From Humisphaera sp. (GTDB taxonomy: Bacteria > Planctomycetota > Phycisphaerae > Tepidisphaerales > Tepidisphaeraceae): a stretch of 28,948 nucleotides of DNA. Below the pieces are notes generated by a model, which was not told where the DNA came from, ran no database searches, and was given only the letters and a program-made list of their open reading frames with translations. Made by a program: the position numbers and the translations under genes. Shown here piece after piece: positions 18,701 to 25,359 of the stretch; the first letter of the stretch is position 1; each line of letters begins with the position of its first letter. The DNA is taken from NCBI GenBank assembly GCA_025351525.1, contig JANXVV010000298.1:1-28948 (forward strand), written 5' to 3'.

Positions 18701-21700
18701 GGCGGTTGGACTGTCGCAGGCGACCATCAATACGCCGTCGCCGCAACCTATACCGTCACCACCACCGTCAATGATGCCGGCGGTGCGACCCAAACGGGCA
18801 TCGCATCGGCGACCATCGCCCATGGCACCATCGTGCCCACCGGCGTCAACGTCACCGCGATTGAAGGCACGGCCCTGGCAAGCACCACGCGGGTCGCCCA
18901 GTTCAGCGACACCAATCTTTCCGCGGTGGCCGGCGATTTCACTGCAACGATCGACTGGGGCGATGGCACCACGCCGAGCACGGGTAGCGTGACTGCGAAC
19001 GGCAATCACTTCGATGTGACTGCATCACATACCTACAATCACGCGGGTAGTAGGCTGTTCACGATCACTATTGCCGGTGCAGGTGACAGCAAGGTGACCA
19101 GTGCCACCGCGACGATCAACAACAACACGATCGCCATCACGGGATTGGTCAATACGGCTGTTGAAGGCACGGCGTTCATCGGCAATGTCGCCTCCTTCAC
19201 CGATGCCAACACAGCGGCGGTCAAGGGCGATTTCACTGCAACCATTGATTGGAATGATGGCTCCGCGCCGACGACTTCCACGGTCAACGACAAGAACGGC
19301 GGCGGATTCTTCATCACCGGCACTCATACCTACACGGCTCCGGGAAGCTACGCTCCGGTGGTGACCATCACAGGTGGAGCCGGACAAACCTTCAGCGGGT
19401 CGGCGGTGCTGGCCGTCGCGGATGCGACGTTGAATCCCTCCGCCGTCACGATTCACGCCACGGAAGGCACTGCGTTCAGTGGCATTCTCGCCAGCTTCCA
19501 GGATCAGAATCACGGTTCCGTCCTCGGTGATTTTACCTCGACGATCAACTGGGGTGATGGCCAAACCGATGCCGGCACGATGGTCGCCTTGGGTGGCGGG
19601 CTGTTCAATATCACCGGCAGCCATACCTGGACCAGCGCAGGGAGCCGAGCCGTCATCGTGACGATTCACGATGGGGGCGGGGCGAGTGCGACCGTCACAT
19701 CAACCTCCATCGTGGCTGATGCGACCCTCACCGCCACCGGTGTTGCCGTTGCGGCGGTGGAGGGTACTCCTAAAACCAATGCCCTCGTGGCTACCTTCGG
19801 CGATGCCAATCCCCTGGCCGTCGCCGCGGAATTCACCGCTACGCTTACCTGGGGCGATGGTTCCGCGACCAGCACCGGCACTGTCACTAAGAATACCGTC
19901 ACGGGTCGTTTTGAAGTGACCGGTAGCCATACTTACAGTCATGCGGGTACCAAGGCAATCAGCGTGGTGATCACCGATGTCGGTGGTGCCATTGCGAGCG
20001 CCGGTTCCACGGCTACGATCGCCAACGATACGCTGACCATCACCGCCGGAACGATGAATGGCGTTGAAGGACAGACCATCGTGTCGACCATCGCCCACTT
20101 TTCCGATGTGAACGCCTCGGCGGGCGCAACGGATTTCTCTGCGACCATCAACTGGGGTGACAGCACCACCAGCGTCGGGGCCATCAGCGATGGTGCCGGC
20201 GGTGGGTTCGACGTGCTGGGCGGGCATGTCTACAATCACGCCGGGCCTCACACAGTCACGGTTACCGTAAATGGAAATGGTGGCGGCTCGGTCAATACCA
20301 CCGTCACCGCCCATGTCACCAATGCCGCTCTCGCCGGTACGGGCAAGACGGCGACTGTGGTGGAGAATCACCTGCTGAACGGTGCCCTCCTGGCGAACTT
20401 CACCGATGCGAACACCCATGCGTCGGCGATCGACTTCACGGCCACGATCGACTGGAAAGATGGATCGGCGATCGACGGCGAAACCACCGTCACCGCGAAC
20501 GTCAACGGCGGCTTCGATGTGGCCGGTACACACACCTATCTTCGCTCCGGAAATAAAGCCCCCGTCGTCACTCTGCACGGTATTGGCAGTGGATCGGCCA
20601 CCGCCACGGGTACGGTCCATGTCACCAACGATACTCTGACGGCCACGGGGATCGTCAATCTCACCGTCACCGAAGGGGTGCCTTTCAGCAACGCTCCGGT
20701 CGCGCACTTCACGGATGCGAATCCGAATGCAACGGCCAGTGATTTCACCGCGACGATCGACTGGGGCGATTTCCTGGCGATCGACTCCAACACCCACATC
20801 GTTGCCAATGTAAACGGTGGTTTCGATGTGCTCGGAGACCGAACCTATGCCCATGCCGGCAACCGACCGGTGACGACCACGATCACCGGCAATGGGGGGG
20901 GAAGGGCGGTCGGTGTCGGCACGGCTCACGTGCTGAATGCCGCCCTGACCTCGACCGGTAAGACACTTAATGCCACCGAGGGAGTGGCCCTGGGCAACGT
21001 CGTCATTGCCCACTTCACCGATGCGAATACGTTGGCGGGCGTTGGTGACTTTACGGCTCTGGTGGATTGGGGCGATGACAGTGGCGGCGGCACGGGCACT
21101 GTGGTGGTCAATGCCACGGGTGGCTTTGATGTGATGGCAAATCATACGTTTAACCATGCCGGTGACGTCACCTATGCCGTCACGATCCGAGGCAACAGCA
21201 ACGGAATCACCACCCCGGTTGGCACGGTTCACATTGCCAACGCGGTGTTGACGCCGAGCGCGACGGCCTTCACCGTCACCGAGGGTTCTGCGTTCACCGG
21301 TCAGGTCGTCGGTCACTTCACCGATGCCAACACGCATGCTTCAGCGGGAGATTTTAACGCCACCATCTTCTGGGGTGACTCATCCCCGGCGGATACGACG
21401 GCCACCATCGTTGCCAACGTCAACGGAGGTTTCGATGTGGTCGGCGGACATAACTATGCTCACGCCGGTGACAAGACACTCGGTATCCAAATCACCGGGG
21501 CCGGCGGTACGACCGTCTCGACCCCAAACACGGCGCACGTGCTGAACGGCGTTCTCACACCGACCGGCTACCCCGTGACTTCCATCGAAGGTGCGGTCTA
21601 TACCGGCATCGTGGCCCACTTCACCGACGCCAACGCAGCCGCACTGGCCGGCGAGTTCGCGGCGGCGATCAACTGGGGCGATGGCACCACCGGTGCAGGC

Positions 21701-22879
21701 ACCCTTGCCGCCAATGCGAATGGTGGGTTCGATGTTACCGGGTCGCACACCTACAACCCGCAGGGGACTCGGACGATCACCACGACCCTCACCGGGCAGG
21801 GTAACGGGCAAGCCGTCGCGATCTCAACGATGGTGGTGCTCGATGCCGGGCTTACCGCCACCGGCAACACGATAACCGGCGTGGCCAACGTAGGCCTGAA
21901 CAATGTGGTTGTCGCCGGCTTCGTCGATGCCAATCCATTGGACAACGCCGGCCATTTCAGTGCCACGATCACCTGGGAGACGGGTATCACGTCGACCGGC
22001 ACCATCGTGCAGACCAGCGCCGGCCATTACAATGTCACCGGCAGCCATACCTACACCGGCATCGGCAGCCAAACCGTCGGTGTCTTCATTCAGGATGCGG
22101 GCGGCAATATCGCGACGGTCAACGCCACCGTGAACGTGTCCGGGCCGGGGCTCAACGCCTCATTTACACCATTCGTCGCGTCGGAGGGCACGGCTTTCAG
22201 CGGGAAGCTGACCCACTTCTCCACGACGCTCGGCGGTGCAGTGGCCGGGAACTTCGCGGCGAGCATCGACTGGGCCGACGGCACCACCACTGCCGGCACC
22301 GTGACCGCCAGTGCGGGCGGTGGGTTCGATGTGAGCGGCGGACATACCTGGCGGATCGGCGGTTACAAGCCGGTCAGCGTGCGAATGACCAACACCGGTT
22401 CAGGTGGGTACATCATCGCGGGCGGCAACAACTACGTCGGCATCAAACCGCTAGCCGCGACCGGGGCCCTACTGAAGGCCACGGCCAAAGTATCCTTCGC
22501 GGCGGCCGTCGCCAACTTCACCAGTGCCAACGCACTCGCCATGGTGGGTGACTTCACCGCGACGATCCTCTGGGGCGACGGCACCAGTTCCACCGGAACG
22601 GTGGTGGCTAAGTCAGGCGGTGGATTCAGCGTCCTCGCCACGCACATTTACGCCACCAGCACCACCTTCACCGCGAAGGTGACGATCAACAGCATCAGCG
22701 GTGCCACCGTCGTCGCCACGACGAAAGTCGCAGTCGCCAAGGGTGTGGCGTCGAAGGGTCCGAAAGTAGGCGGCGGGCATGGCGGCCCGCCACCGACAAC
22801 GCATGGTGGTCATCCGACCGTCAAGACCACGAATTTCGGTGCCTGGGAAAAACCTCAGCAGTTGGGTCATGGGATCTGA
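12710..22879 (+). CDS. Giant LEPR-XLL-type surface protein: two FG-GAP/VCBS beta-propellers and 26 PKD/Ig-like repeats
   Basis: A 3389-residue protein with a GTG start; AAGGCCAGG lies about 10-18 nt upstream. Residues 1-33 are Lys/Arg-rich, followed by MESLESRMLLS (33-43), a variant of the LEPR-XLL export-associated motif. Residues about 45-390 hold seven FG-GAP/VCBS repeats of about 49 residues, each with a Ca-binding GDFNGDGKxDLAVAN-type loop, so one seven-bladed propeller. Four PKD/Ig-like domains follow (391-793), then a second set of seven FG-GAP repeats (about 795-1137), then 22 more PKD/Ig-like domains (1138 to about 3345). Each is about 98-101 residues with EGxxF, HFTDAN, DFTATIDWGDG and GTHTYxHAG positions. 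The tail is Gly/His/Pro-rich (GGGHGGPPP) with no PEP-CTERM, LPXTG or membrane anchor. A probable extracellular adhesin or matrix protein that rigidifies with calcium. No catalytic residues are seen. It is monocistronic: hairpin upstream, terminator downstream. Confidence 0.95.
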   Translation: MSKPRSNQNVNSENRHSLLKKKTKRQQAIERVMESLESRMLLSVSGFQPALNYGAGVGPSAVAKGDFNSDGKMDLVVANQTGNNVSVLTGNGDGSFSTPINYAAGNGPRAVVTGDFNGDGKLDIAVADAAGNNISVLINNGAGFNAPVSYNVGTDPLAIVAGDFTGHGKTDLAVANYQDNTITVLAANGDGTFGAAQTFSVSPAVNVGTGPNAIVSGDFNGDHKLDLAVSDAGGGVSILLSNGVGGFGAAHVFAAGTTPTGLVAGNFNGDTNLDLAVVNATGGNISVLLGAGDGSFASPTNYGAATGPLAITAGDFNNDSKTDLAVVNTDSNSVSILSGRGDGTFGTATNKSVGNNPQAIVAGDFNGDGSSDLAVANQTDDNVSILLDKHITVTGFAQNSHEGEALTGVTVATFVDSEAGTVVGDYTASINWGDGTAATVGTITFGGGHYSIAGSHTYADEGVFTITSTVQDTLGTTSQSTAQGKVRDAALASAGVVIAVNEGANFNSTVVTFTDANTAAPIADFTAVIDWGDGSSSNGTVVSDGGGAFHVNAAHVWHHKSTPAVTVVIRDVGSSKSTSTYTATIADAPLTPSAGTPLFTEGTSAARTIATFVDANPYGSAAEFSAQIHWGDGSADTAATISANGSGGYDVVGTHNYIHSGNKAASVSIVSVDGQTASQNVTVAVQNAAMAATATGLQVYEGIPFSNAPAGHFTDANPGATVGDFTATIDWGDGTALDHGTNITVDAGNPGFFVSGNHTYLHGSHPNVTVTVHGNGGTTVTASATAQVLNQVLSAFGPFQPVVNRTTPGELYRGVSGAFNTNSNPNLGIISASGAGGVTYMAGNGDGTFQTAVNYSIGHGPMSVAAGRFDAGGTLDLVTANTGGGISIALGNGDGTFAAATDLALSGDVHDVVVGDFNHDGRLDIATANYAAGTVSVLMGAGNGTFASAVNYNVGNNPYALTVADLNGDGKVDLAVANHGDGTISVLLNNGDGTFATAVTYAVGVNPVAIKTGNLAGDGKIGLVVSNNGDNTVSVLKGNGDGTFVSAVTYATGLGTQDLALVDLYGTGKPDILTADEGDGTVSILLNKGDGTYAPQMKMPANHGTLGLVTGDFNSDGKTDLVANSFNVNRASVFISNAAPVAAVEGTAFSSTTVLMHFADANTSAVAADFPTVSINWGDGQIGTGTVVASEGGGFDVIGGHSYDHAGKKTIVTTVTGSGEGVVTGATKVNIANAALSLTANTIAPTEGSTFSGKVAHFTDANAAASAIDFTAGIVWGDGSTTTGTVVAANGGGFDVNGVHTYAEEGTPTVSVTITGLGGGTASGNATATVADAALHSTGATITGVEGSALTGVTVASFTDDDPAGTSTDYTAVIHWGDTTTSAGTVAANGHGGFNVTGTHTYLHAGDKPVSVVITDAGTATTTAGPTTATINNAAVNATAGSYTSVEVQSHSQVIATFTDVNTSAIAGDFTATIDWGDGSAADHTGVIAVTETPGTFSLTGTHTYAVNGAKPISVTIGGAYDTVATTTLTAAVAINPTIVANAIAPTEGSSFSGIVAHFTDASSIATTTDFVATIVWGDGVTSFGTITSDSAGGFNVAGIHTYAEEGTQNFTVAIINSHATGGTAANGNTATVADAALHSAGVDITATEGTALTSVVVAAFSDDDPAGTIVDYSATIQWGDSTTSAGTIISDGNGGFLVTGTHTYLHAGDKAVSAVITDVGTATTTSGHSRTLVNNATITPTAGSFTSTEGVSTNGTVATFTDPNTAASTGDFSAAILWGDGTFDVVTPTATATPGLFNVNGTHLYKHAGTQPIRVNINGAYGQVATTTLTATINNATITPVSGTFVATEGSGFTGAVGHFSDPNVDAGAADFSASINWGDGTTTATVPGDIVSDGSGGFLVNGTHTYAEEGPATVITTITGLGNGTATSVYFGTLADAALTVNGANIVGIEGTGFTGGVVAGFTDADPSGTLSDFTATINWGDETSSAGTVTADGHGGWTVAGDHQYAVAATYTVTTTVNDAGGATQTGIASATIAHGTIVPTGVNVTAIEGTALASTTRVAQFSDTNLSAVAGDFTATIDWGDGTTPSTGSVTANGNHFDVTASHTYNHAGSRLFTITIAGAGDSKVTSATATINNNTIAITGLVNTAVEGTAFIGNVASFTDANTAAVKGDFTATIDWNDGSAPTTSTVNDKNGGGFFITGTHTYTAPGSYAPVVTITGGAGQTFSGSAVLAVADATLNPSAVTIHATEGTAFSGILASFQDQNHGSVLGDFTSTINWGDGQTDAGTMVALGGGLFNITGSHTWTSAGSRAVIVTIHDGGGASATVTSTSIVADATLTATGVAVAAVEGTPKTNALVATFGDANPLAVAAEFTATLTWGDGSATSTGTVTKNTVTGRFEVTGSHTYSHAGTKAISVVITDVGGAIASAGSTATIANDTLTITAGTMNGVEGQTIVSTIAHFSDVNASAGATDFSATINWGDSTTSVGAISDGAGGGFDVLGGHVYNHAGPHTVTVTVNGNGGGSVNTTVTAHVTNAALAGTGKTATVVENHLLNGALLANFTDANTHASAIDFTATIDWKDGSAIDGETTVTANVNGGFDVAGTHTYLRSGNKAPVVTLHGIGSGSATATGTVHVTNDTLTATGIVNLTVTEGVPFSNAPVAHFTDANPNATASDFTATIDWGDFLAIDSNTHIVANVNGGFDVLGDRTYAHAGNRPVTTTITGNGGGRAVGVGTAHVLNAALTSTGKTLNATEGVALGNVVIAHFTDANTLAGVGDFTALVDWGDDSGGGTGTVVVNATGGFDVMANHTFNHAGDVTYAVTIRGNSNGITTPVGTVHIANAVLTPSATAFTVTEGSAFTGQVVGHFTDANTHASAGDFNATIFWGDSSPADTTATIVANVNGGFDVVGGHNYAHAGDKTLGIQITGAGGTTVSTPNTAHVLNGVLTPTGYPVTSIEGAVYTGIVAHFTDANAAALAGEFAAAINWGDGTTGAGTLAANANGGFDVTGSHTYNPQGTRTITTTLTGQGNGQAVAISTMVVLDAGLTATGNTITGVANVGLNNVVVAGFVDANPLDNAGHFSATITWETGITSTGTIVQTSAGHYNVTGSHTYTGIGSQTVGVFIQDAGGNIATVNATVNVSGPGLNASFTPFVASEGTAFSGKLTHFSTTLGGAVAGNFAASIDWADGTTTAGTVTASAGGGFDVSGGHTWRIGGYKPVSVRMTNTGSGGYIIAGGNNYVGIKPLAATGALLKATAKVSFAAAVANFTSANALAMVGDFTATILWGDGTSSTGTVVAKSGGGFSVLATHIYATSTTFTAKVTINSISGATVVATTKVAVAKGVASKGPKVGGGHGGPPPTTHGGHPTVKTTNFGAWEKPQQLGHGI
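13880..15087 (+). repeat. First PKD/Ig-like domain array (4 units of about 300 bp)
   Basis: Within the giant gene, four coding repeats of about 100 residues lie between the two propeller regions. Each has a WGDG core (INWGDG, IDWGDG, IHWGDG, IDWGDG) and an HTY/HVW/HNY strand about 30 residues later. Units 3 and 4 most resemble units 19 and 20 of the second array (shared SGNKA and PFSNAP). Confidence 0.85.
16121..22743 (+). repeat. Second PKD/Ig-like domain array (22 units of about 300 bp)
   Basis: Twenty-two consecutive coding repeats of about 98-102 residues. Most have W-G-D at the turn; unit 15 has WNDG, 19 WKDG, 24 WETG and 25 WADG. Units 6-8, 9-11 and 12-13 resemble each other as blocks with a period of about 905 bp, indicating duplication of three domains at a time. 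Confidence 0.85.
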
Positions 22880-22912
22880 GTCGCTGAAGGTTGGAAGTAG
22901 ATTAAAGTAATC

Positions 22913-22946
22913 AGGCCACGGTCGAATCCTCGACCGCGGCCTTTTG
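22913..22946 (+). terminator. Rho-independent terminator of the giant gene
   Basis: AGGCC-A-CGGTCGA / TCGACCG-C-GGCCT forms a 12-bp stem with one internal mismatch and an ATCC loop, followed by TTTT. It lies 33 bp after the stop codon. Confidence 0.85.
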
Positions 22947-22996
22947 CTTGGGTAGATGCTTGCTGGACTTCAAATCCATCCGTCGCGCTGTAAAAC

Positions 22997-23123
22997 TAAA
23001 GCATTTGTCACGTCGTCGAGTTTTGGAGGGCGGGTGTCCTCACCCGCCGCCTACGCAGACGATCCGGCGGTCGGGGACGACCGCCCTTCAGAATGCCGCT
23101 ACATCCATCTGCAAAATGCTCTA
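22997..23123. mobile_element. MITE-like element with imperfect terminal inverted repeats and two internal hairpins
   Basis: Ends TAAAGCATTTGTCA (22997-23010) and TGCAAAATGCTCTA (23110-23123) are inverted copies matching at 11 of 14 positions. Inside are two perfect 8-bp hairpins: GGCGGGTG/CACCCGCC (23029-23048) and GGCGGTCG-GGGA-CGACCGCC (about 23066-23085). The second hairpin region recurs at 5528-5557. No protein is encoded. It sits between the convergent ends of the giant gene and the ROK gene. Confidence 0.55.
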
Positions 23124-23126
23124 ACG

Positions 23127-23972
23127 CTACGCCTCTGCCGCCTTCGCCGCGCCGATCGCCGCGTGGAAGTCGGTATCTCCGCTGGTCAGTGTCCAATTCG
23201 GGCGAGCGATACAGGTGAGATGAATTCTGATCGCCTCTTGTAATTTCACCAATAGAGGAGCCAAGGCGTTGCCGACTCCACCGGCGAGGCAGACATGATG
23301 GGGCCGATAGATCGCGTGACCGATGCGAATGGCCCGCGCCAAGGCAACCAGCGGAGGATCGGCTATCGACAGCTTCGACAAACCTGCGAAAAAATTGTCG
23401 CCATATCGACGACGAAGCGCCTTGGCACCGAGATAACCTTCCAGGCTCCCCTGTCCCCCGTCCGGCCCGATGATCTCTTCGCCTGCGACCGAGACATCCA
23501 TCTGTCCGAAGTGCCCGGGTGAATCCCCATCGACGTGCAGCGGACCGCCATCGTCTCGCACCGCTGCCCCAACACCCGTTCCCAGCACGAGCAACAGCAA
23601 GCGACCCGAAAGAGTTCGGGCGGTGTAAATGTCTCGCGCTGCCGCTTCGGCATCGGTGAGCAGGATGGCTTGAGGGAGATTGGGTTTGATCGTTGCCGCC
23701 AACAGAGTGTCCAGCGGCTCGCCTACCAGACCTGGCAGATGAACCGACAGAGCCACGCACCGGTTGGCATGATGGAGTATTCCCGGCACGCACAATCCTA
23801 TCGCCTCAACCTCCGCAGAGTCTTCGCCAACGGCTTCTCGTAACACTTCAACCAGTTCATCGCGGCCAGGTCGGTCGTACCGACGGCTGCGACGGGTCCA
23901 GACCGTTTGCCCATCCCGCCTCGCCGCGAGTTTGATGGAGCTACCTCCGATATCGATACCGAGGGAGTTCAT
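23127..23972 (-). CDS. ROK-family protein lacking the zinc-binding cysteines
   Basis: A 281-residue cytoplasmic protein from ATG 23972. It has the ASKHA/ROK phosphate-binding start SLGIDIGGSSIKLA, then IGLCVPGIL, a TDAEAAAR segment in the place of the usual N-D-A-N, and LVLGTGVGAAV, and then GHFGQMDV before GPDGGQGSLEGYLG. In typical ROK sugar kinases that last stretch reads C-x-C-G-x-x-G-C-x-E and binds zinc; here the cysteines are replaced and only the glycines and Glu remain. It may be a sugar kinase that works without zinc or a diverged sugar-sensing protein; the substrate is unknown. Upstream in-frame codons (to 24062) run through the intergenic repeat and are not taken as the start. It lies downstream of the amidase on the same strand. 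Confidence 0.82.
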   Translation of the reverse strand: MNSLGIDIGGSSIKLAARRDGQTVWTRRSRRYDRPGRDELVEVLREAVGEDSAEVEAIGLCVPGILHHANRCVALSVHLPGLVGEPLDTLLAATIKPNLPQAILLTDAEAAARDIYTARTLSGRLLLLVLGTGVGAAVRDDGGPLHVDGDSPGHFGQMDVSVAGEEIIGPDGGQGSLEGYLGAKALRRRYGDNFFAGLSKLSIADPPLVALARAIRIGHAIYRPHHVCLAGGVGNALAPLLVKLQEAIRIHLTCIARPNWTLTSGDTDFHAAIGAAKAAEA

Positions 23973-23987
23973 AGCCGTCTTTTCCAG

Positions 23988-24130
23988 TCCCCTCCCCCCT
24001 GGTACTCCAGGGGGGAGGGTTAGGGTGAGGGGTCTTGACTGTATGCAGTGAAATAGACTCATTCCTTAATGATCTGACTACGAAAAACCCCTCACCCTAA
24101 CCCTTCCCCCGGAGTACCGGGGGGAGGGGA
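23988..24130. repeat. REPIN-like pair of inverted palindromic repeats
   Basis: The left copy, 23988-24033, and the right copy, 24087-24130, are inverted versions of one another, each with the TTAGGGTGAGGGG / CCCCTCACCCTAA segment. Each copy is itself a hairpin: the left has a perfect 13-bp stem closing on TACT, and the right a 12-bp stem with one G-U closing on AGTA. A 53-bp spacer lies between. The pair is in the gap between the amidase gene and the ROK gene, both on the minus strand. Confidence 0.85.
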
Positions 24131-24144
24131 TCGGATCATTCCGG

Positions 24145-25164
24145 TCATTTCATTAAAGCCCGCGCGCCTTCGATCAGGTAGTCCCACTGCAGCGCCGGTC
24201 CCGGGTCGGATTTGCCGGCTTGAATATGGTAATGACCCAATACGCCCTGATACTTCTCCAACTGTTCCTCCGGCAATTTATGGGTGATCAGATGGTGGTC
24301 GGAATCACGCGGATAGTCGCAGTGCATTTTTGGGAACACCGTGCAGAGTGTTGCGGTCAGATGAATCAGTGATTGATATTGCTGTGGAGTCAGATCGTAC
24401 TGCCGCAGAGTGTGACCCTGCACCTGCCCGACAATCGCCTGCTCGCGGGCCGGGCGGGCGATGAAATTCGGGGTGCGTAGGTATTTGCCGCTGCCGAGCG
24501 ACATTGGCACTATTACCCGCGTGTGTCCCTCGGGATCCTTGCGATACCAGTCGGCGAGCGGGTTCTTTTCATCTTCACCGTAGGCCCCGATATTGGCAAT
24601 CTCGATGCCGATGGATCGATCGTTGCTGACGGTGGCATGCCAGGCGCGCTCCTTCAAATCCAGGGTCTGATAAATCGTGCCATCCAGATCGAGCATGAAA
24701 TGAACGCTTAGATCGCGATAGTCGTGGAGAATCCTGAAGCACTGTCGGCTGGTGCCGCAGACATCGTAGTGCAGGACAAACTGGTCGACCTTCTCCTGCA
24801 AAAGCGGCAACGGCCACCCGCCGCCGCGTACTTGGTCGAGCTGGTCGGGTGTGAGCGGGACACGCCGTAAGCCGTAGCGGTTGGGGGTGCGGAGTTCCTT
24901 GACGGCCTTACTTGATTCCGACCAATCCGAATCAGCCATGGGTACAAACCGTCGCTCGACGCGATAGCCGTCGAACCCGCCGGGATCCATCCAGGTGACT
25001 ACCGGCGCACCGGTATGCACCAGTTGCCCGCAGACGACAATCTCATCGCCCGAGCGCCGCAAGATCTGTCCCGTCTGCGGAGGAGGATTATGGGGCGTAC
25101 AACCTGTAAAAGCCCCGACACAGACACACAGGCAATTCACGACATACGATCGATTCCACACCAT
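24145..25164 (-). CDS. Lipoprotein N-acetylmuramoyl-L-alanine amidase (Amidase_2/AmpD-like)
   Basis: A 339-residue protein from ATG 25164, preceded by GAGGAGCG; a longer start at 25191 lacks such a site. An N-terminal lipoprotein signal ends at AFTGC (Cys22), so the protein is likely lipid-anchored outside the cytoplasm. The amidase domain spans about 125-335: QFVLHYD (His132), DLDGTIYQTLDLKERAWHAT, SIGIEIANIG, and GHYHIQAGKSDPGPALQWDY with His311 and Asp320. By analogy with AmpD these are the zinc ligands (H34, H154, D164), although the spacing to Asp is one residue shorter. It would cut the bond between N-acetylmuramic acid and L-alanine in peptidoglycan or its fragments. The ROK gene, a possible amino-sugar-related protein, lies downstream on the same strand across the REPIN repeat. 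Confidence 0.9.
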   Translation of the reverse strand: MVWNRSYVVNCLCVCVGAFTGCTPHNPPPQTGQILRRSGDEIVVCGQLVHTGAPVVTWMDPGGFDGYRVERRFVPMADSDWSESSKAVKELRTPNRYGLRRVPLTPDQLDQVRGGGWPLPLLQEKVDQFVLHYDVCGTSRQCFRILHDYRDLSVHFMLDLDGTIYQTLDLKERAWHATVSNDRSIGIEIANIGAYGEDEKNPLADWYRKDPEGHTRVIVPMSLGSGKYLRTPNFIARPAREQAIVGQVQGHTLRQYDLTPQQYQSLIHLTATLCTVFPKMHCDYPRDSDHHLITHKLPEEQLEKYQGVLGHYHIQAGKSDPGPALQWDYLIEGARALMK

Positions 25165-25241
25165 CGCGCTCCTCGGTTCGGTTTGAATCATCTTAAGTTG
25201 TTTTCATTTGGTGTCGACGGTGAGAGGGGCGGGTTTAGTTC

Positions 25242-25311
25242 GTAACATGGGCTACCAGCCCATATTTTTGAATTTAAACACAAAAAAGCATGGGCTGGTA
25301 GCCCATGCTAC
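25242..25311. repeat. Long inverted repeat (CATGGGCTACCAGCCCAT type)
   Basis: CATGGGCTACCAGCCCAT (25246-25263) and its exact inverse ATGGGCTGGTAGCCCATG (25290-25307) extend to 22-bp arms with one mismatch. The spacer begins ATTTTT and ends AAAAAA, lengthening the possible hairpin. Each arm is itself a small palindrome around GGGCT-ACC-AGCCC. It lies in the divergent region between the amidase and the pseudopilin operon. Confidence 0.85.
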
Positions 25312-25320
25312 GGCGAACCC

Positions 25321-25342
25321 GACCTTGTTCCTAAACAAGGTC
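25321..25342 (+). promoter_or_regulatory. Perfect 9-bp hairpin just upstream of the pseudopilin operon's ribosome-binding site
   Basis: GACCTTGTT-CCTA-AACAAGGTC ends about 8 bp before GGAG and 17 bp before the GTG at 25360. It could be a leader structure affecting translation or mRNA stability of the operon. It lacks a T run, so it is not a typical terminator. Confidence 0.5.
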
Positions 25343-25359
25343 TTAAAGAAGGAGCGTCA

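Noticed and set aside
15605..19009. A 1134-residue open frame on the minus strand opposite the giant gene (and a 545-residue one at 19700-21337)
   Set aside because: It is antisense to clearly coding PKD-like repeats. GC-rich, repeat-biased codons keep stops out of the opposite strand; the translation has no recognisable domain and no start signal.
23127..24062. A longer start of the ROK gene at 24062
   Set aside because: The extra 30 residues are translated from the palindromic repeat at 23988-24033; conserved ROK sequence begins at 23972.
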